A stretch of 64,000 bases of DNA from Fidelibacterota bacterium 408169 (GCA_002256485.1 NNSG01000002.1:1-64000), one strand, 5' to 3'. Shown: positions 7,049-16,518, numbered from the stretch's first letter. Translations and numbers: made by a program. Notes: a model not told the origin generated them from the letters alone.

Positions 7049-7240
7049 ATGCCATTTACAACAATAAGAGTGATTGAAAAAGTATTTACTGACGAGCAAA
7101 AAAAACAAATGCTTGAAAATGTAACTGAAGCGTTAATTGAAGTCTGTGGAGAGAAAACCAGACAAGGACAATGGGTTACCATTGAAGAAGTCAAAAAGGG
7201 AGACTGGGCAATTGGTGGTCAAATAGCCAATCCTAAATAA
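7049..7240 (+). CDS. 4-oxalocrotonate tautomerase-family protein
   Basis: 63 residues, the usual length of a 4-oxalocrotonate tautomerase subunit. Pro2 directly after the initiator Met supplies the catalytic N-terminal proline, followed by the beta strand FTTIRVIEKVF and the helix FTDEQKKQMLENVTEAL, and later WVTIEEVKKGDWAIGG, which matches the family's second strand and loop. These enzymes are hexamers of small subunits that shift double bonds in 2-oxo acids. AAGGA nine bases upstream of the ATG is a good ribosome-binding site. It is isolated on the + strand, facing the cit operon. Physiological substrate unknown. Confidence 0.85.
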   Translation: MPFTTIRVIEKVFTDEQKKQMLENVTEALIEVCGEKTRQGQWVTIEEVKKGDWAIGGQIANPK

Positions 7241-7269
7241 TTGGGATCCTTACGAAAGGATTAAACAAA

Positions 7270-8442
7270 TTAAGTATCGTAGGCAGCCATACCTGTTTCT
7301 TGCTGGCCGATGATAAGCGTATGCATCTCGTGGGTCCCTTCGTAGGTATAGACCGACTCAATATTGGCCATGTGCCGCATAATAGGATAATCTTCCGTCA
7401 CCCCGTTAGCCCCTAACATTCCACGAGAAATTTTGGCAATATCTCTGGCCAATTCACAATTATTCCGCTTCGCCATGGACACTTGCTGAAAGGTCATGGT
7501 GCATTCATCTTTTAACCGTCCCAATCGATAAACCAAAAGTTGCGCTTCAGTGATACGTGTCACCATGTCCGCTAGTTTCGCTTGTGTCAATTGATATCCG
7601 CCGATAGGCTTGGAGAATTGTTTCCGCTCTTTTGAATAATCCAGTGCTGTGTTGTAGCAGTCCACCGCAGCGCCAATCATACCCCAGGAGATGCCATACC
7701 GCGCTTGGGTAAGACAGCCCAGTGGACCTTTTAATCCTTCGATATTGGGGAGCCGTGCTGAATCGTGCACGCGCACATTCACCATAGATAGTTCAGACGT
7801 AACGGATGCTCTTAAACTCAATTTCCCATGAATATCGCTGGATTTGAAGCCTTCCATCCCTTTTTCAAGCAAGAATCCACGAACGATCCCTTCTTCGTCC
7901 CGAGCCCAAACCACAGCCACATCTGCAAGTGTGCCATTGGTGATCCACATTTTATTTCCATTGATGATCCAGTCGTCGCCATCTCGTTTGCATCGTGTGG
8001 CCATCCCGCCGGGGTTAGAACCAAAGTTCGGTTCTGTAAGTCCAAAGCAGCCGATCTTTTCACCAGAACCTAATCCCGGAAGCCATTTGGCTTTTTGTTC
8101 ATCCGAACCGTAAGCATGGATGGGATACATGACCAATGCCCCCTGCACACTGGCAAAAGATCGTAAGCCAGAATCGCCCCGTTCCAATTCATGGAGAATG
8201 AGTCCATAGGCCACATTGCTCACGCCCGCACCGCCGCTTTCTTCCGGCAGAGATGATCCCATGAAGCCCAATTCACCCAACTTGGAGACCAGTTCCATGG
8301 GGAAGGTAGCCTTTTCATAATGTTCATTAATGACGGGCATGAATTCTGTTTGGACGAAATCGTAAGCCGTTTGCTGGATCAGCAATTCTTCTTCGGTGAG
8401 AAGCTCGGTTATATTGTAAAAATCGGGTCCAAATTTTTTCAT
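7270..8442 (-). CDS. gcdH: Glutaryl-CoA dehydrogenase
   Basis: 390 residues, an FAD-dependent acyl-CoA dehydrogenase that oxidises and decarboxylates glutaryl-CoA to crotonyl-CoA. Runs of sequence match the mammalian enzyme as I know it: GCFGLTEPNFGS, VVWARDEEGIVRGFLLEKGM, GKLSLRAS, ARYGISWGMIGA and YEGTHEMH, which contains the catalytic base Glu368. The substrate call rests on this likeness over other acyl-CoA dehydrogenases. It is the last gene of a seven-gene operon and starts 12 bases after the MmgE/PrpD gene. Cytoplasmic; electrons would go to an electron-transfer flavoprotein not in this window. Confidence 0.85.
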   Translation of the reverse strand: MKKFGPDFYNITELLTEEELLIQQTAYDFVQTEFMPVINEHYEKATFPMELVSKLGELGFMGSSLPEESGGAGVSNVAYGLILHELERGDSGLRSFASVQGALVMYPIHAYGSDEQKAKWLPGLGSGEKIGCFGLTEPNFGSNPGGMATRCKRDGDDWIINGNKMWITNGTLADVAVVWARDEEGIVRGFLLEKGMEGFKSSDIHGKLSLRASVTSELSMVNVRVHDSARLPNIEGLKGPLGCLTQARYGISWGMIGAAVDCYNTALDYSKERKQFSKPIGGYQLTQAKLADMVTRITEAQLLVYRLGRLKDECTMTFQQVSMAKRNNCELARDIAKISRGMLGANGVTEDYPIMRHMANIESVYTYEGTHEMHTLIIGQQETGMAAYDT

Positions 8443-8454
8443 AAATTTTCCTTT

Positions 8455-9891
8455 CTAACTAACCACAAGTTGTGACATAAAATCGCGGACAGTAAAATTC
8501 TCACAATCAAAAATCAATTCTTTGAGAGCTGTTAATTCGTTTTCATTGAATTTATCCCCGGCAAGAGAATTAAACTTATTTTCCAAGTCATCCATAGTCA
8601 TAGGTTCTCGAGGATCACCTTTGGGGTATTCAAGGTATTCAGAGTACTCATTTCCGTTGTTTGTGGTAATCACAACTTTTGACGGCTGCTTTGCAGGAAA
8701 CATTTTTTCGAATTCCTGTGAAGGTTCGCCCTTAATTTTATCTATTACTTCAAAGATTTTTGGATCGTTTAATTTTTCATCAGAAAAGGAATCAGTAGTA
8801 ATCTTTTTATCCACAATTGCTGCTGCCATACAATAAGGCAGCGAATGATCTGCTGTTTCTCTTGATTCTGGGCGGTATTTTGTAGGATCAAACAAAATAT
8901 CATATGCTTGAGCAAAAGCAGTTACTTTGACTTCTTTAATATCTGTGAAAACCAAATCATTGTTGATCATTGCATTCAAGGCACAGGAAATGTGAGTATG
9001 GGTTAGGGCTTCTGTGGGGAATGCTTTCATACCGCATTCGAGTATTTTAAAATCCTTTCCTAAATTCCCCACGAGGGCATCCACATCCCACGTCCAGGAT
9101 GAAATTCCATCTCTTCCTTCCATGTCGGTCGGATTTATTGTTTCATCTTTGGCATCCCAACCGATGAACGCATCCATAAATCCTTCTTTACCTTCAAATA
9201 CTTTCTCCGTTCCTGAATATCCTCTTTGTGCCATAAGCGCAGCAAATACTCCACTTTGTACTGCCATGGGATCTACCGTATTTTTCATCATGGTCAATTT
9301 CCCTGCTGTTGGGCAACCGATTGTATGATTATGACAACCACTTATTCCTATCGCATTAACCATCTGATCAACAGTTAAACCAAGAATTTTTCCAGCTACT
9401 ATGGGCGAAACAAACTGTGTTAATGTGGCATGATGCCATTTCCGCTCACGAACACCGGGTTTTGCAAAAAGACATAATCGCTGTTCAAATTCGTATGCTA
9501 ATACGATGGCAACAATTACTTCTTTCATGGATGAATCCACTTTTTCTGCTGTACTCAACGCCGCCGGAATTATGTCACTGGGATGGCTGGGGTCGTCTTT
9601 CCAATAAATATCGTTAAAATCCAGGGCACGAATCATGAGCGAATTGATCAAGGCAGTATTCACAGCAGGTAACTCATCGCCAAAGCCAATAACTGTCGAT
9701 TCCATTGTACCACCCATTTCACGGTAAATTTCCAATATGGTATTTACATCATGTGTATTCATGCTGCCAAAAGCACATCCCACTGAATCATAGAGATACC
9801 GTTTGACTTCATAAATGATATCTTCTGGAAGATCTTCATATTTCAGGTTTACAGCAAATTCTGCTATCTGTCTTGATATTGATTTATTCAT
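8455..9891 (-). CDS. MmgE/PrpD family protein
   Basis: 478 residues, the full length of the MmgE/PrpD family, which includes 2-methylcitrate dehydratase, cis-aconitate decarboxylase and aconitate-handling relatives. Family features: the N-terminal helical motif (ISRQIAEFAVNLKYEDLP), VKRYLYDSVGCAFGS, PSHPSDIIPAALS, ISGCHNHTIGCPTAG and KAFPTEALTHTHI. The family does not predict the substrate. In this operon, next to an aconitase-like hydratase and a beta-decarboxylating dehydrogenase, a tricarboxylate is likely. Sixth gene of the operon, 87 bases after the dehydrogenase gene. Confidence 0.85.
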   Translation of the reverse strand: MNKSISRQIAEFAVNLKYEDLPEDIIYEVKRYLYDSVGCAFGSMNTHDVNTILEIYREMGGTMESTVIGFGDELPAVNTALINSLMIRALDFNDIYWKDDPSHPSDIIPAALSTAEKVDSSMKEVIVAIVLAYEFEQRLCLFAKPGVRERKWHHATLTQFVSPIVAGKILGLTVDQMVNAIGISGCHNHTIGCPTAGKLTMMKNTVDPMAVQSGVFAALMAQRGYSGTEKVFEGKEGFMDAFIGWDAKDETINPTDMEGRDGISSWTWDVDALVGNLGKDFKILECGMKAFPTEALTHTHISCALNAMINNDLVFTDIKEVKVTAFAQAYDILFDPTKYRPESRETADHSLPYCMAAAIVDKKITTDSFSDEKLNDPKIFEVIDKIKGEPSQEFEKMFPAKQPSKVVITTNNGNEYSEYLEYPKGDPREPMTMDDLENKFNSLAGDKFNENELTALKELIFDCENFTVRDFMSQLVVS

Positions 9892-9978
9892 CTTTCTCCT
9901 TTATATACAACAAATTTTACGTATAAAACGAAAAGTTGATTTCTTTCTTTATTCGTTTTTCGTTTCTTTCGTTGTTAA

Positions 9979-11175
9979 TCAAAGTTTAGCAATGATGGCA
10001 TCTGCCATTTCTTGTGTTGAAGCAGCACCATTTATCACTACATCAGCACGTCCGGACATTTTCGCCATATCGTAAGTTCTTACTTTTCCTTCTGCAACTA
10101 CCTCAGCTACAGCTTTCCTCAATTTTGACGCAATTTCCTGTTCATCAATAAAGTCTAACATCATACAAGCTGATTCTACCATTGCGATTGGATTGACAAT
10201 TGAAACAGAATAATCCGCATATTTAGGTGCGCTTCCGTGGGTTGGCTCAAATACACCCACACCTGTTTCAGGGTTGTATTGAGCACTGCAAGCAAAACCA
10301 AGTCCACCAATGAGTCCCGCAAAACCATCAGATACAATATCGCCAAACATGTTTCCAGCCACAATAACACCATAATTTTCCGGGTTTTTTGTTAGCCACA
10401 TCATTTGAGCATCAATGTTTGTATTCCAAAGTTCAATTTCAGGAAAGTCCGCTTTTTGAATCTGTTGCGCCATTTTATACATCATTCCAGACGTTTCTCT
10501 GATAACATTTGGTTTTTCGCAAACGGTGACAGATTTATAGCTGTATTTTTTAGCATGTTCAAACGCAGCCCGCAAAATTCTTTCTGTGGCATTTTTAGTG
10601 AATATCCTCGTTGATACAGAAATTTCCTCTTTGGGTGAGTCACCAAAATTCTGTTGAAATTTAGGATGAGTCATGAGTGCATCATATACGTGGGGTGGTG
10701 GGTCGCTCCATTCTACTCCACCATACAATCCTTCTGTATTCTGACGAAATATTGCTACATCCACTTCCGGTTCATCTATAGTGTCGCCAGCTCCTCTGCG
10801 AATAAAATTCAGGGGATTTCCAGTATAAGTCCGACACGGACGCAAACAAATATCCAACCCAAAGTGCTGGCGAAGTCCCACAATCGGGCTGGAATAAACC
10901 AATCCTTTTTCCTTTAATTCAGGCGATAATTCTTCAAATGCTTCGTCCTTGGGTTTGGATGTAATAGCCCCAAACAGCGCTATTTTATGTTCTTCTATCA
11001 AATCAAGAGTCCTTTGAGGAAGAGGATTCCCCTCATTGCACCAAAATTCCCAACCAATATCTCCTTCAACATAATCAGCTTCAAATCCTGCTGAGTCCAA
11101 TACTCGCAGTGTTTCTTCTAGTACAACTTTCCCGATACCGTCTCCGGGCATTTTTACGATTGTTCTTTTTGTCAT
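9979..11175 (-). CDS. Isocitrate/isopropylmalate-family beta-decarboxylating dehydrogenase
   Basis: 398 residues. Oxidises a 2-hydroxy-3-carboxylate and releases CO2 with NAD(P). Seen: IVKMPGDGIGKVV at the N-terminus, the substrate-binding GLRQHFGLDICLRPCRTYTG, FRQNTEGLYGG (the NTEG motif), TNIDAQMMWL, and GNMFGDIVSDGFAGLIGGLG for Mg2+ and cofactor binding. The motifs do not separate isocitrate, homoisocitrate and related substrates; the ICLRPCRTY loop is not the standard isopropylmalate version. It is 24 bases behind the aconitase-like gene, so it probably acts on that enzyme's product. Confidence 0.85.
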   Translation of the reverse strand: MTKRTIVKMPGDGIGKVVLEETLRVLDSAGFEADYVEGDIGWEFWCNEGNPLPQRTLDLIEEHKIALFGAITSKPKDEAFEELSPELKEKGLVYSSPIVGLRQHFGLDICLRPCRTYTGNPLNFIRRGAGDTIDEPEVDVAIFRQNTEGLYGGVEWSDPPPHVYDALMTHPKFQQNFGDSPKEEISVSTRIFTKNATERILRAAFEHAKKYSYKSVTVCEKPNVIRETSGMMYKMAQQIQKADFPEIELWNTNIDAQMMWLTKNPENYGVIVAGNMFGDIVSDGFAGLIGGLGFACSAQYNPETGVGVFEPTHGSAPKYADYSVSIVNPIAMVESACMMLDFIDEQEIASKLRKAVAEVVAEGKVRTYDMAKMSGRADVVINGAASTQEMADAIIAKL

Positions 11176-11199
11176 TTTATTTCCTTTTTTAACAACGAA

Positions 11200-13170
11200 T
11201 TAAATTCTTTCTTTCACCCAGTTTTCTAAACCTGTACTCAAAATCAGTTCTTGTGCAGCTGTTCCAACTGCGGAAATAGGATATTTTTTGTTATGAACAT
11301 TAATCACAGATGAAACAAAATCAATATCAGCTCTCATTCCAGTCTTTACAGTTAAGTTATCTGTTCCGAATTTTTCTTTTAGATCTATCACAAGTTCCGG
11401 TGCCTCTATTACTAAATATCCATTATTTATAGCATTTCGTTTATATGTCTGGCTATACGAACCTGCAATAACAAGTTGAATGCCTCGATATTTTAATGAA
11501 GTAGCTGCTTGTTCCCTTGAACTACCGGAACCAAAATTAAATCCACCAACCAATATGTTATCTTTTTCTACCATTTTTCCAAATTCTGGATCATAATTTT
11601 CCATAACTACAGCTGCCATTTGGTCAGGTGTCAAACCATCTACATAAGTGTATTTACCGGGATAAATGCCATCTGTATTTAAGTTATCCTGATGGCAAAA
11701 AATAAGATCACCAGAAATTTTATCTGGAAATCCATCTAACAACGTAACAGAACTTTTTTCTCTGGAAGGTTGACTATTTATTTCAATATTACTTTTTGGT
11801 TTAGTCTTTGCATAAGATTCTGGGCCTGTTATTTTACCGTCTATTGCTGAAGCTGCTACCACTGCTGGTGACGCCAAATACGCTTTGGCACTTCGGCTGC
11901 CCATGCGACCTTTAAAATTCCTGTTCGTTGCAGAAATTCCAATTTCATTATCATCTAGTAAACCAACCCCCAATCCTATACAAGGTCCGCATCCCGGGGG
12001 CAGAGAAATAGCCCCTGCCTCTAATAATGTTTGCCAATCACCGTTTTGTTCGCTTGCTGCCTGTACTTCACTTGATGCTGCAGCAATATAAAAGTCTACA
12101 TGATCAGCTACTTTTTTCCCTCGTACAACATCTGCTGCTTGAGCTAAATCATCTGTCCGGCTATTCGTACAACTCACCAGATAGGCCTTATTAATTGAGA
12201 CATTTCGATTAGACATTTCCGTTGAAGAAGTCATGGTTTTTACATTGTCAGGACCAGCGACATGAGGGGTAATTGTAGAAAGGTCCAATGACAATTCTTT
12301 TACATAAAAAGCATCAGAATCTGCTGAAATATTTTCATTTTCCAGTTGCTGAATACGGCTGGAATTTATTCTGGGATGCTCTCCATTTTGACTGTCTTCA
12401 TCAGATGGAACATTTTCCAATCCGCGTATAGCTAGAAAGTCGGCACGATCCTTTAACCAGCGAAATGTTACATTATCAACTGGAAACAAACCTGCGAGGG
12501 CGCCCCATTCAGTTGTCATGTTTGCAATTGTTAACCTGTCATTTATGGACAATGATTTTATACCATCTCCAGAAAATTCCAAGGCATGATTCAACACTTC
12601 ATCATTATTAAATATTCCAGCCAGTGTAATTATTACATCTTTTCCTGTAACTCCTGCAGATAATGACCCGGTTAAATTAATTTTAGCAACAGGTGGTACT
12701 TGCCACCATGTTCTTCCAGTTGCCCAAATCGCGGCTGCATCAGTTCTTACAACGGGAGTACCTAAACAGCCTAACCCACCATACATATTTGAATGGCTGT
12801 CTGAAGCGACTGCCATAGCTCCCGGAAAAGCATATCCTTCTTCACACATTACCTGGTGACCTATTCCCCGTCCTGCCGGATAAAAATCTACATTCATTTT
12901 TTTTGCAAATGATTCTATTTCAGTATATTTTTTTAAATTGTCTTCAGAAGTATCCTGTACATTATGATCTAGTGCAAACATGGGTTGACGCGGATTGGCC
13001 ATTTTTGCGGCACCAATTTTATTAAATTTTTCTGCTACAGGCGCTGTATTGTCGTGGGTTAAAATATGTTTTGGTTGGATGGATATATAATCTCCAGAGT
13101 GTACTTTATTCCCTTTTGGCAAATCAACTGCAAATTTCTGTGCTATTTTTTCAACTAAATTTTGTGCCAT
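11200..13170 (-). CDS. Aconitase-family hydratase (aconitase or homoaconitase)
   Basis: 656 residues, single-chain [4Fe-4S] hydro-lyase. Cluster cysteines are in VSCTNSRTDD and PPGCGPCIGLGVG; the C-terminal swivel domain carries FNFGSGSSREQAATSLKYRG. About 100 residues longer than the two-subunit isopropylmalate isomerases put together, and shorter than AcnA/AcnB, in the range of mitochondrial-type aconitase and homoaconitase. Substrate is not certain from motifs. Starts two bases after the HD-like gene, so translation is probably coupled. With CitF, CitDE and the dehydrogenase it would link citrate cleavage or formation to isocitrate and 2-oxoglutarate. Confidence 0.85.
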   Translation of the reverse strand: MAQNLVEKIAQKFAVDLPKGNKVHSGDYISIQPKHILTHDNTAPVAEKFNKIGAAKMANPRQPMFALDHNVQDTSEDNLKKYTEIESFAKKMNVDFYPAGRGIGHQVMCEEGYAFPGAMAVASDSHSNMYGGLGCLGTPVVRTDAAAIWATGRTWWQVPPVAKINLTGSLSAGVTGKDVIITLAGIFNNDEVLNHALEFSGDGIKSLSINDRLTIANMTTEWGALAGLFPVDNVTFRWLKDRADFLAIRGLENVPSDEDSQNGEHPRINSSRIQQLENENISADSDAFYVKELSLDLSTITPHVAGPDNVKTMTSSTEMSNRNVSINKAYLVSCTNSRTDDLAQAADVVRGKKVADHVDFYIAAASSEVQAASEQNGDWQTLLEAGAISLPPGCGPCIGLGVGLLDDNEIGISATNRNFKGRMGSRSAKAYLASPAVVAASAIDGKITGPESYAKTKPKSNIEINSQPSREKSSVTLLDGFPDKISGDLIFCHQDNLNTDGIYPGKYTYVDGLTPDQMAAVVMENYDPEFGKMVEKDNILVGGFNFGSGSSREQAATSLKYRGIQLVIAGSYSQTYKRNAINNGYLVIEAPELVIDLKEKFGTDNLTVKTGMRADIDFVSSVINVHNKKYPISAVGTAAQELILSTGLENWVKERI

Positions 13171-13172
13171 TA

Positions 13173-13712
13173 TTAAGCCTTGAATGGTTCAAAAGAAACA
13201 AAATCAGCATGGTGAACAATGATAGATTCTACTGTTCGTTTACCCAAATCGCCTTCTTTGGAATGTGTACCAATAATATGCTGAACATCAGCCGGTAAAT
13301 CAAATCTTGCCGCAATAGCTACTCCACTGAAGGGATGACGTACTTTACTTCCAAAATCGCTAGTGGTAAGCTTTCCATCAACAATTTCATATTCTAATAA
13401 TTTTCCTACATCAATTAAAATAGCTCCTGCAACCAGGATATCCATATTAATACTAATTTCATCACCAAAATTTTCCTGCATACGATTAGCAATATCAACA
13501 GCAAGATGGACACAGGTTCTCTTATGATTCATAAAGGTAACATTACAATCTTTTATTAATAATGAAAATGGGATTTCCATTAAATCATCTGCAGACAATA
13601 CACTGTTTTCAATTGCCCATTCCCATGCTACCGTAACTTTGTCTTTTAATTCTTTATCCCTTATCCAATCTATTTCCGGCCAAATTTTTAATATGTTTTC
13701 TTTATTGCTCAT
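13173..13712 (-). CDS. HD-like small protein with degenerate HD pair
   Basis: 179 residues, helical, no signal peptide. The layout is that of an HD-domain phosphohydrolase: FMNHKRTCVHLAVDIANRM, then DILVAGAILIDVGKLLEYE, where the usual LHDIGK has become LIDVGK, then RHPFSGVAIAARFDLP, GTHSKEGD and IIVHHADFVSF. The missing first histidine of the HD pair makes ordinary phosphohydrolase chemistry doubtful. It overlaps the citF stop by four bases and sits two bases before the aconitase-like gene, an intimate position that suggests a role in this pathway. Its actual role is unknown. Confidence 0.75.
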   Translation of the reverse strand: MSNKENILKIWPEIDWIRDKELKDKVTVAWEWAIENSVLSADDLMEIPFSLLIKDCNVTFMNHKRTCVHLAVDIANRMQENFGDEISINMDILVAGAILIDVGKLLEYEIVDGKLTTSDFGSKVRHPFSGVAIAARFDLPADVQHIIGTHSKEGDLGKRTVESIIVHHADFVSFEPFKA

Positions 13713-15277
13713 TCTTCTTCCTTTATTTTATAAATACTATCTAACACTGTTCCATCAACCCATTTTACGATACTTACTACTTCATCAGTTAGTTCAGGTT
13801 TGGTTGGAGGTCCACCGATCAGATCATCTACTTCTGCTTTTATTTCCTCAATTTTTCGAATGGGAAGCTTACTGTTTTTAGTTGCAGAAATTAAATCCTT
13901 TCGTAAGGGATTTATGGCAATTCCTCTTTCGGTAACAATAACGTCTATTAATTCTCCGGGGCCGACTACTGTTGTCACTTTATCTACAATTATTGGAATT
14001 CTATCACGAAATGCGGGTATGGGTAATATAGTGCATTTACTGAAAAGACAATTTTGCCAGCCGCCAATTCCGTGAAGCATTCTGCCATCTGAATGAGTAA
14101 CTACATTTGCATTGAAATTCACATCTACTTCTGTAGCGCCCAAAACAACAACATCCAGCATTGTAGCAAAATTCCCCTTTCCATGCCAATTATAACTGGT
14201 AAATGGAGATGTATTAACATGTCCAAAATTTTCTCTCATGGAACGAACACCTTCCAAATCAAATGTCTGTCCATCCAAAATAAAATCGGTGAGTCCCTCT
14301 TCCAACATTTCCACAAGATATTTTGTTGAACCACCTCTGATAAAACGTGCTTTGATGCCTGCATTTTTCATCATTTCTTTCAAATAGATTGCGAAAGCAA
14401 GCGCTGTACCCCCCGCACCGGCTTGGAAGCTGAATCCATCATGAAGAATATCAGCAGCCTTAACAAACTTTGCAGTTAATTCAGCTATATATAGTCTGTC
14501 GGGAGACCGAGTAAGTTTGGTGGTTCCAGACACAATTTTTTCCGGTTCACCTACTTTGTCCAATACGACCACTACATCTACATTCTGCCCTTGAATCTGC
14601 CAAGGCAAACAAGGAAAGGGTACCAAATTATCTGTAACTACAATGACTTTATCAGCATAAAGTGTATCTACTAACCCAAATCCCAAAAGACCACATGCGG
14701 AAGGACCGCGATCTCCTGTGGCGTTCCCAAACTCATCTGCAGTTGGAGCGGCGATGACAGCAATATCAATATGTACTTCACCATCTTGAACAGCTTGCCA
14801 GCGTCCTCCATGACTTCTTAAAACTCCTGTTCCTCTCATTCCACCTCCTGAGGCAAAATCCCCCAGAGGTCCATTTAAGGATCCTTCAATCCAATCAATG
14901 GTTCCGTTGTTAATATGATCAATTACAGGTTTATGGCATGGGAAAGCTGCAGATGGAAACCAGCGCAATCCTTTTACACCCATTTCAGAAGCTATTTCGA
15001 ATACTTGATTCATGACCAAGTCGCCATTACGAAAATGATGGTGATTGGATATGGTCATTCCATCTTTTAATCCGCATTTTTTTAATGCTTCTTGTAATGA
15101 ACTGACTACTTTATTTCCATCCGTTGGATAATCTGAACAAGATCGAATAGGTGGGGCAGCTTTTAAGCCTTCAGGTTTGTATTTTGCAACTCCTTTAAAA
15201 GGAATTTGTTTAACACCGTTTACTTCACCTGGAATCATCCGGCCGATAGAATTTTTTATCATGTTTTGCTTACTCAT
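13709..15277 (-). CDS. citF: Citrate lyase alpha subunit (citrate:acetyl-ACP transferase)
   Basis: 522 residues, the usual length of CitF. It swaps acetate for citrate on the acyl-carrier subunit, before CitE splits citryl-ACP into oxaloacetate and acetyl-ACP. Typical stretches: GMTISNHHHFRNGD, GLRWFPSAAFPCHKPV, FASGGGMRGTGVLRSHGGR, AAPTADEFGNATG, FQAGAGGTALAFA and LHGIGGWQNCLF. Starts eight bases inside the 3' end of the citDE gene, so the subunits should be made together. No citC, citX or citG, needed for attaching and charging the prosthetic group, are in the window. Confidence 0.9.
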   Translation of the reverse strand: MSKQNMIKNSIGRMIPGEVNGVKQIPFKGVAKYKPEGLKAAPPIRSCSDYPTDGNKVVSSLQEALKKCGLKDGMTISNHHHFRNGDLVMNQVFEIASEMGVKGLRWFPSAAFPCHKPVIDHINNGTIDWIEGSLNGPLGDFASGGGMRGTGVLRSHGGRWQAVQDGEVHIDIAVIAAPTADEFGNATGDRGPSACGLLGFGLVDTLYADKVIVVTDNLVPFPCLPWQIQGQNVDVVVVLDKVGEPEKIVSGTTKLTRSPDRLYIAELTAKFVKAADILHDGFSFQAGAGGTALAFAIYLKEMMKNAGIKARFIRGGSTKYLVEMLEEGLTDFILDGQTFDLEGVRSMRENFGHVNTSPFTSYNWHGKGNFATMLDVVVLGATEVDVNFNANVVTHSDGRMLHGIGGWQNCLFSKCTILPIPAFRDRIPIIVDKVTTVVGPGELIDVIVTERGIAINPLRKDLISATKNSKLPIRKIEEIKAEVDDLIGGPPTKPELTDEVVSIVKWVDGTVLDSIYKIKEEE

Positions 15278-16481
15278 TTTTCTTCCAATTCTTTGACAAA
15301 AGGCTGGAGGCTATGGCCATATTTATCGTTTTCTCGGCTTTTTGTACAACGGGAGCATCAATCATTTTTGAACCGAGTGATACCACACCAAGGCCTTGTT
15401 CTTTTGCATCATCAAAAGCTAAAATAATTTTTTTAGCTTTTTCAATTTCTGAATGAGTTGGAGCAAATTCTTCATGGATAGGCTGAATCTGCCTTGGGTG
15501 GATACAGCCCTTTCCATCAAATCCAAGAGCCTTTGCCTCCATGGCTGAAGCTCTTAAAGCTCTTTCGTCCTCGATATCAACAGACACCGTATCAATAGCT
15601 TGTATCCCTGCTGCGCGTGCTGCATTGACAATGGTACTTCGAGCAAATAATGATTCTTTCCCATCTTCGGTTCGAACTACACCTAAATCTGCAGTATAAT
15701 CCTCTAATCCAATAGTCAGGGCAACATTTCTTTTAGATGCTTCTGCTATTTCCAAGGCATGCAAAACTCCTTTAGCACTTTCAATTATTGGCATAAGAAA
15801 AACTGGATCCACTCTACCGCAACCTTTAGTGATTTCATCAATTTTATTATCCACTGATTTAAGTTGATCTGCGCTTTCCACTTTTGGCACTAATATTAGA
15901 TGCACATTATTCGGTATAACAAATTCGAGGTCTTTCAAACCCATCTCACCCTGATTAATACGTACCATTCGTTCTGAACCGAAAAAGTCTAATACTCTTA
16001 AAGCATTTCTTACAAGATAGCGTGTTGATTCTTTTTCTGCAGGAGCCACTGCATCTTCCAAATCCAAAATAACACCGTCCGGTTTATGTATACCTGCATT
16101 TAACATTAGTTTAGGTTGGTTTCCTGGAATATATAACCTGCTTCTTCGAAATCGTCCTCTTTTTGATTTCCCAATGCTACAGGGCTTTATTTCAGGTAAT
16201 GATTCAGCTGTAATATCCGGATGAGCAGATTTTATTACTGCTTCCATTCGAGCTGAAATAACAAAAGGAAGGGCACCAAAATCTTCAAGTAAAAAGGTAC
16301 CGGTAGTAATTCCCAAATCTTTACAAATAGTTTCAGCCTGATTAATAATAGATTTGCCAAACATCAACTTTACTTTACTTGACAAAGAAATGTCTAATGA
16401 TTTAGAGTTTTTTGAATAAGTAATTCTTAAATCAGATTTGGGTTTATCTCCCTTTGGTCCTACAATATATTCTTTTGTCAT
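15270..16481 (-). CDS. citE: Fused citrate lyase acyl-carrier (CitD) and beta (CitE) subunits
   Basis: 403 residues against about 290 for CitE alone. Residues ~110-403 are CitE: RSRLYIPGNQPKLM, GVILDLEDAVAP, LILVPKVESA, MPIIESAKGVLHA and KGCIHPRQIQPIH, the TIM-barrel lyase that cleaves citryl-ACP. Residues 1-~100 resemble CitD: KPKSDLRITY lines up with the prosthetic-group site, Ser16 being the candidate serine, followed by KVKLMFGKSIINQAETICKDLG and VISARMEAVIKSA. First gene of the operon. If Ser16 is not modified, the alternative is a CitE-like lyase (citramalyl- or malyl-CoA type) with an extra domain. Confidence 0.8.
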   Translation of the reverse strand: MTKEYIVGPKGDKPKSDLRITYSKNSKSLDISLSSKVKLMFGKSIINQAETICKDLGITTGTFLLEDFGALPFVISARMEAVIKSAHPDITAESLPEIKPCSIGKSKRGRFRRSRLYIPGNQPKLMLNAGIHKPDGVILDLEDAVAPAEKESTRYLVRNALRVLDFFGSERMVRINQGEMGLKDLEFVIPNNVHLILVPKVESADQLKSVDNKIDEITKGCGRVDPVFLMPIIESAKGVLHALEIAEASKRNVALTIGLEDYTADLGVVRTEDGKESLFARSTIVNAARAAGIQAIDTVSVDIEDERALRASAMEAKALGFDGKGCIHPRQIQPIHEEFAPTHSEIEKAKKIILAFDDAKEQGLGVVSLGSKMIDAPVVQKAEKTINMAIASSLLSKNWKKNE

Positions 16482-16518
16482 AATCTATTGTTGAATTTGA
16501 ATTCTGTAATTAATTACA

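Noticed and set aside
10405-10917. Small + strand open frames inside the dehydrogenase gene
   Set aside because: They show no family features and lie opposite conserved dehydrogenase motifs.
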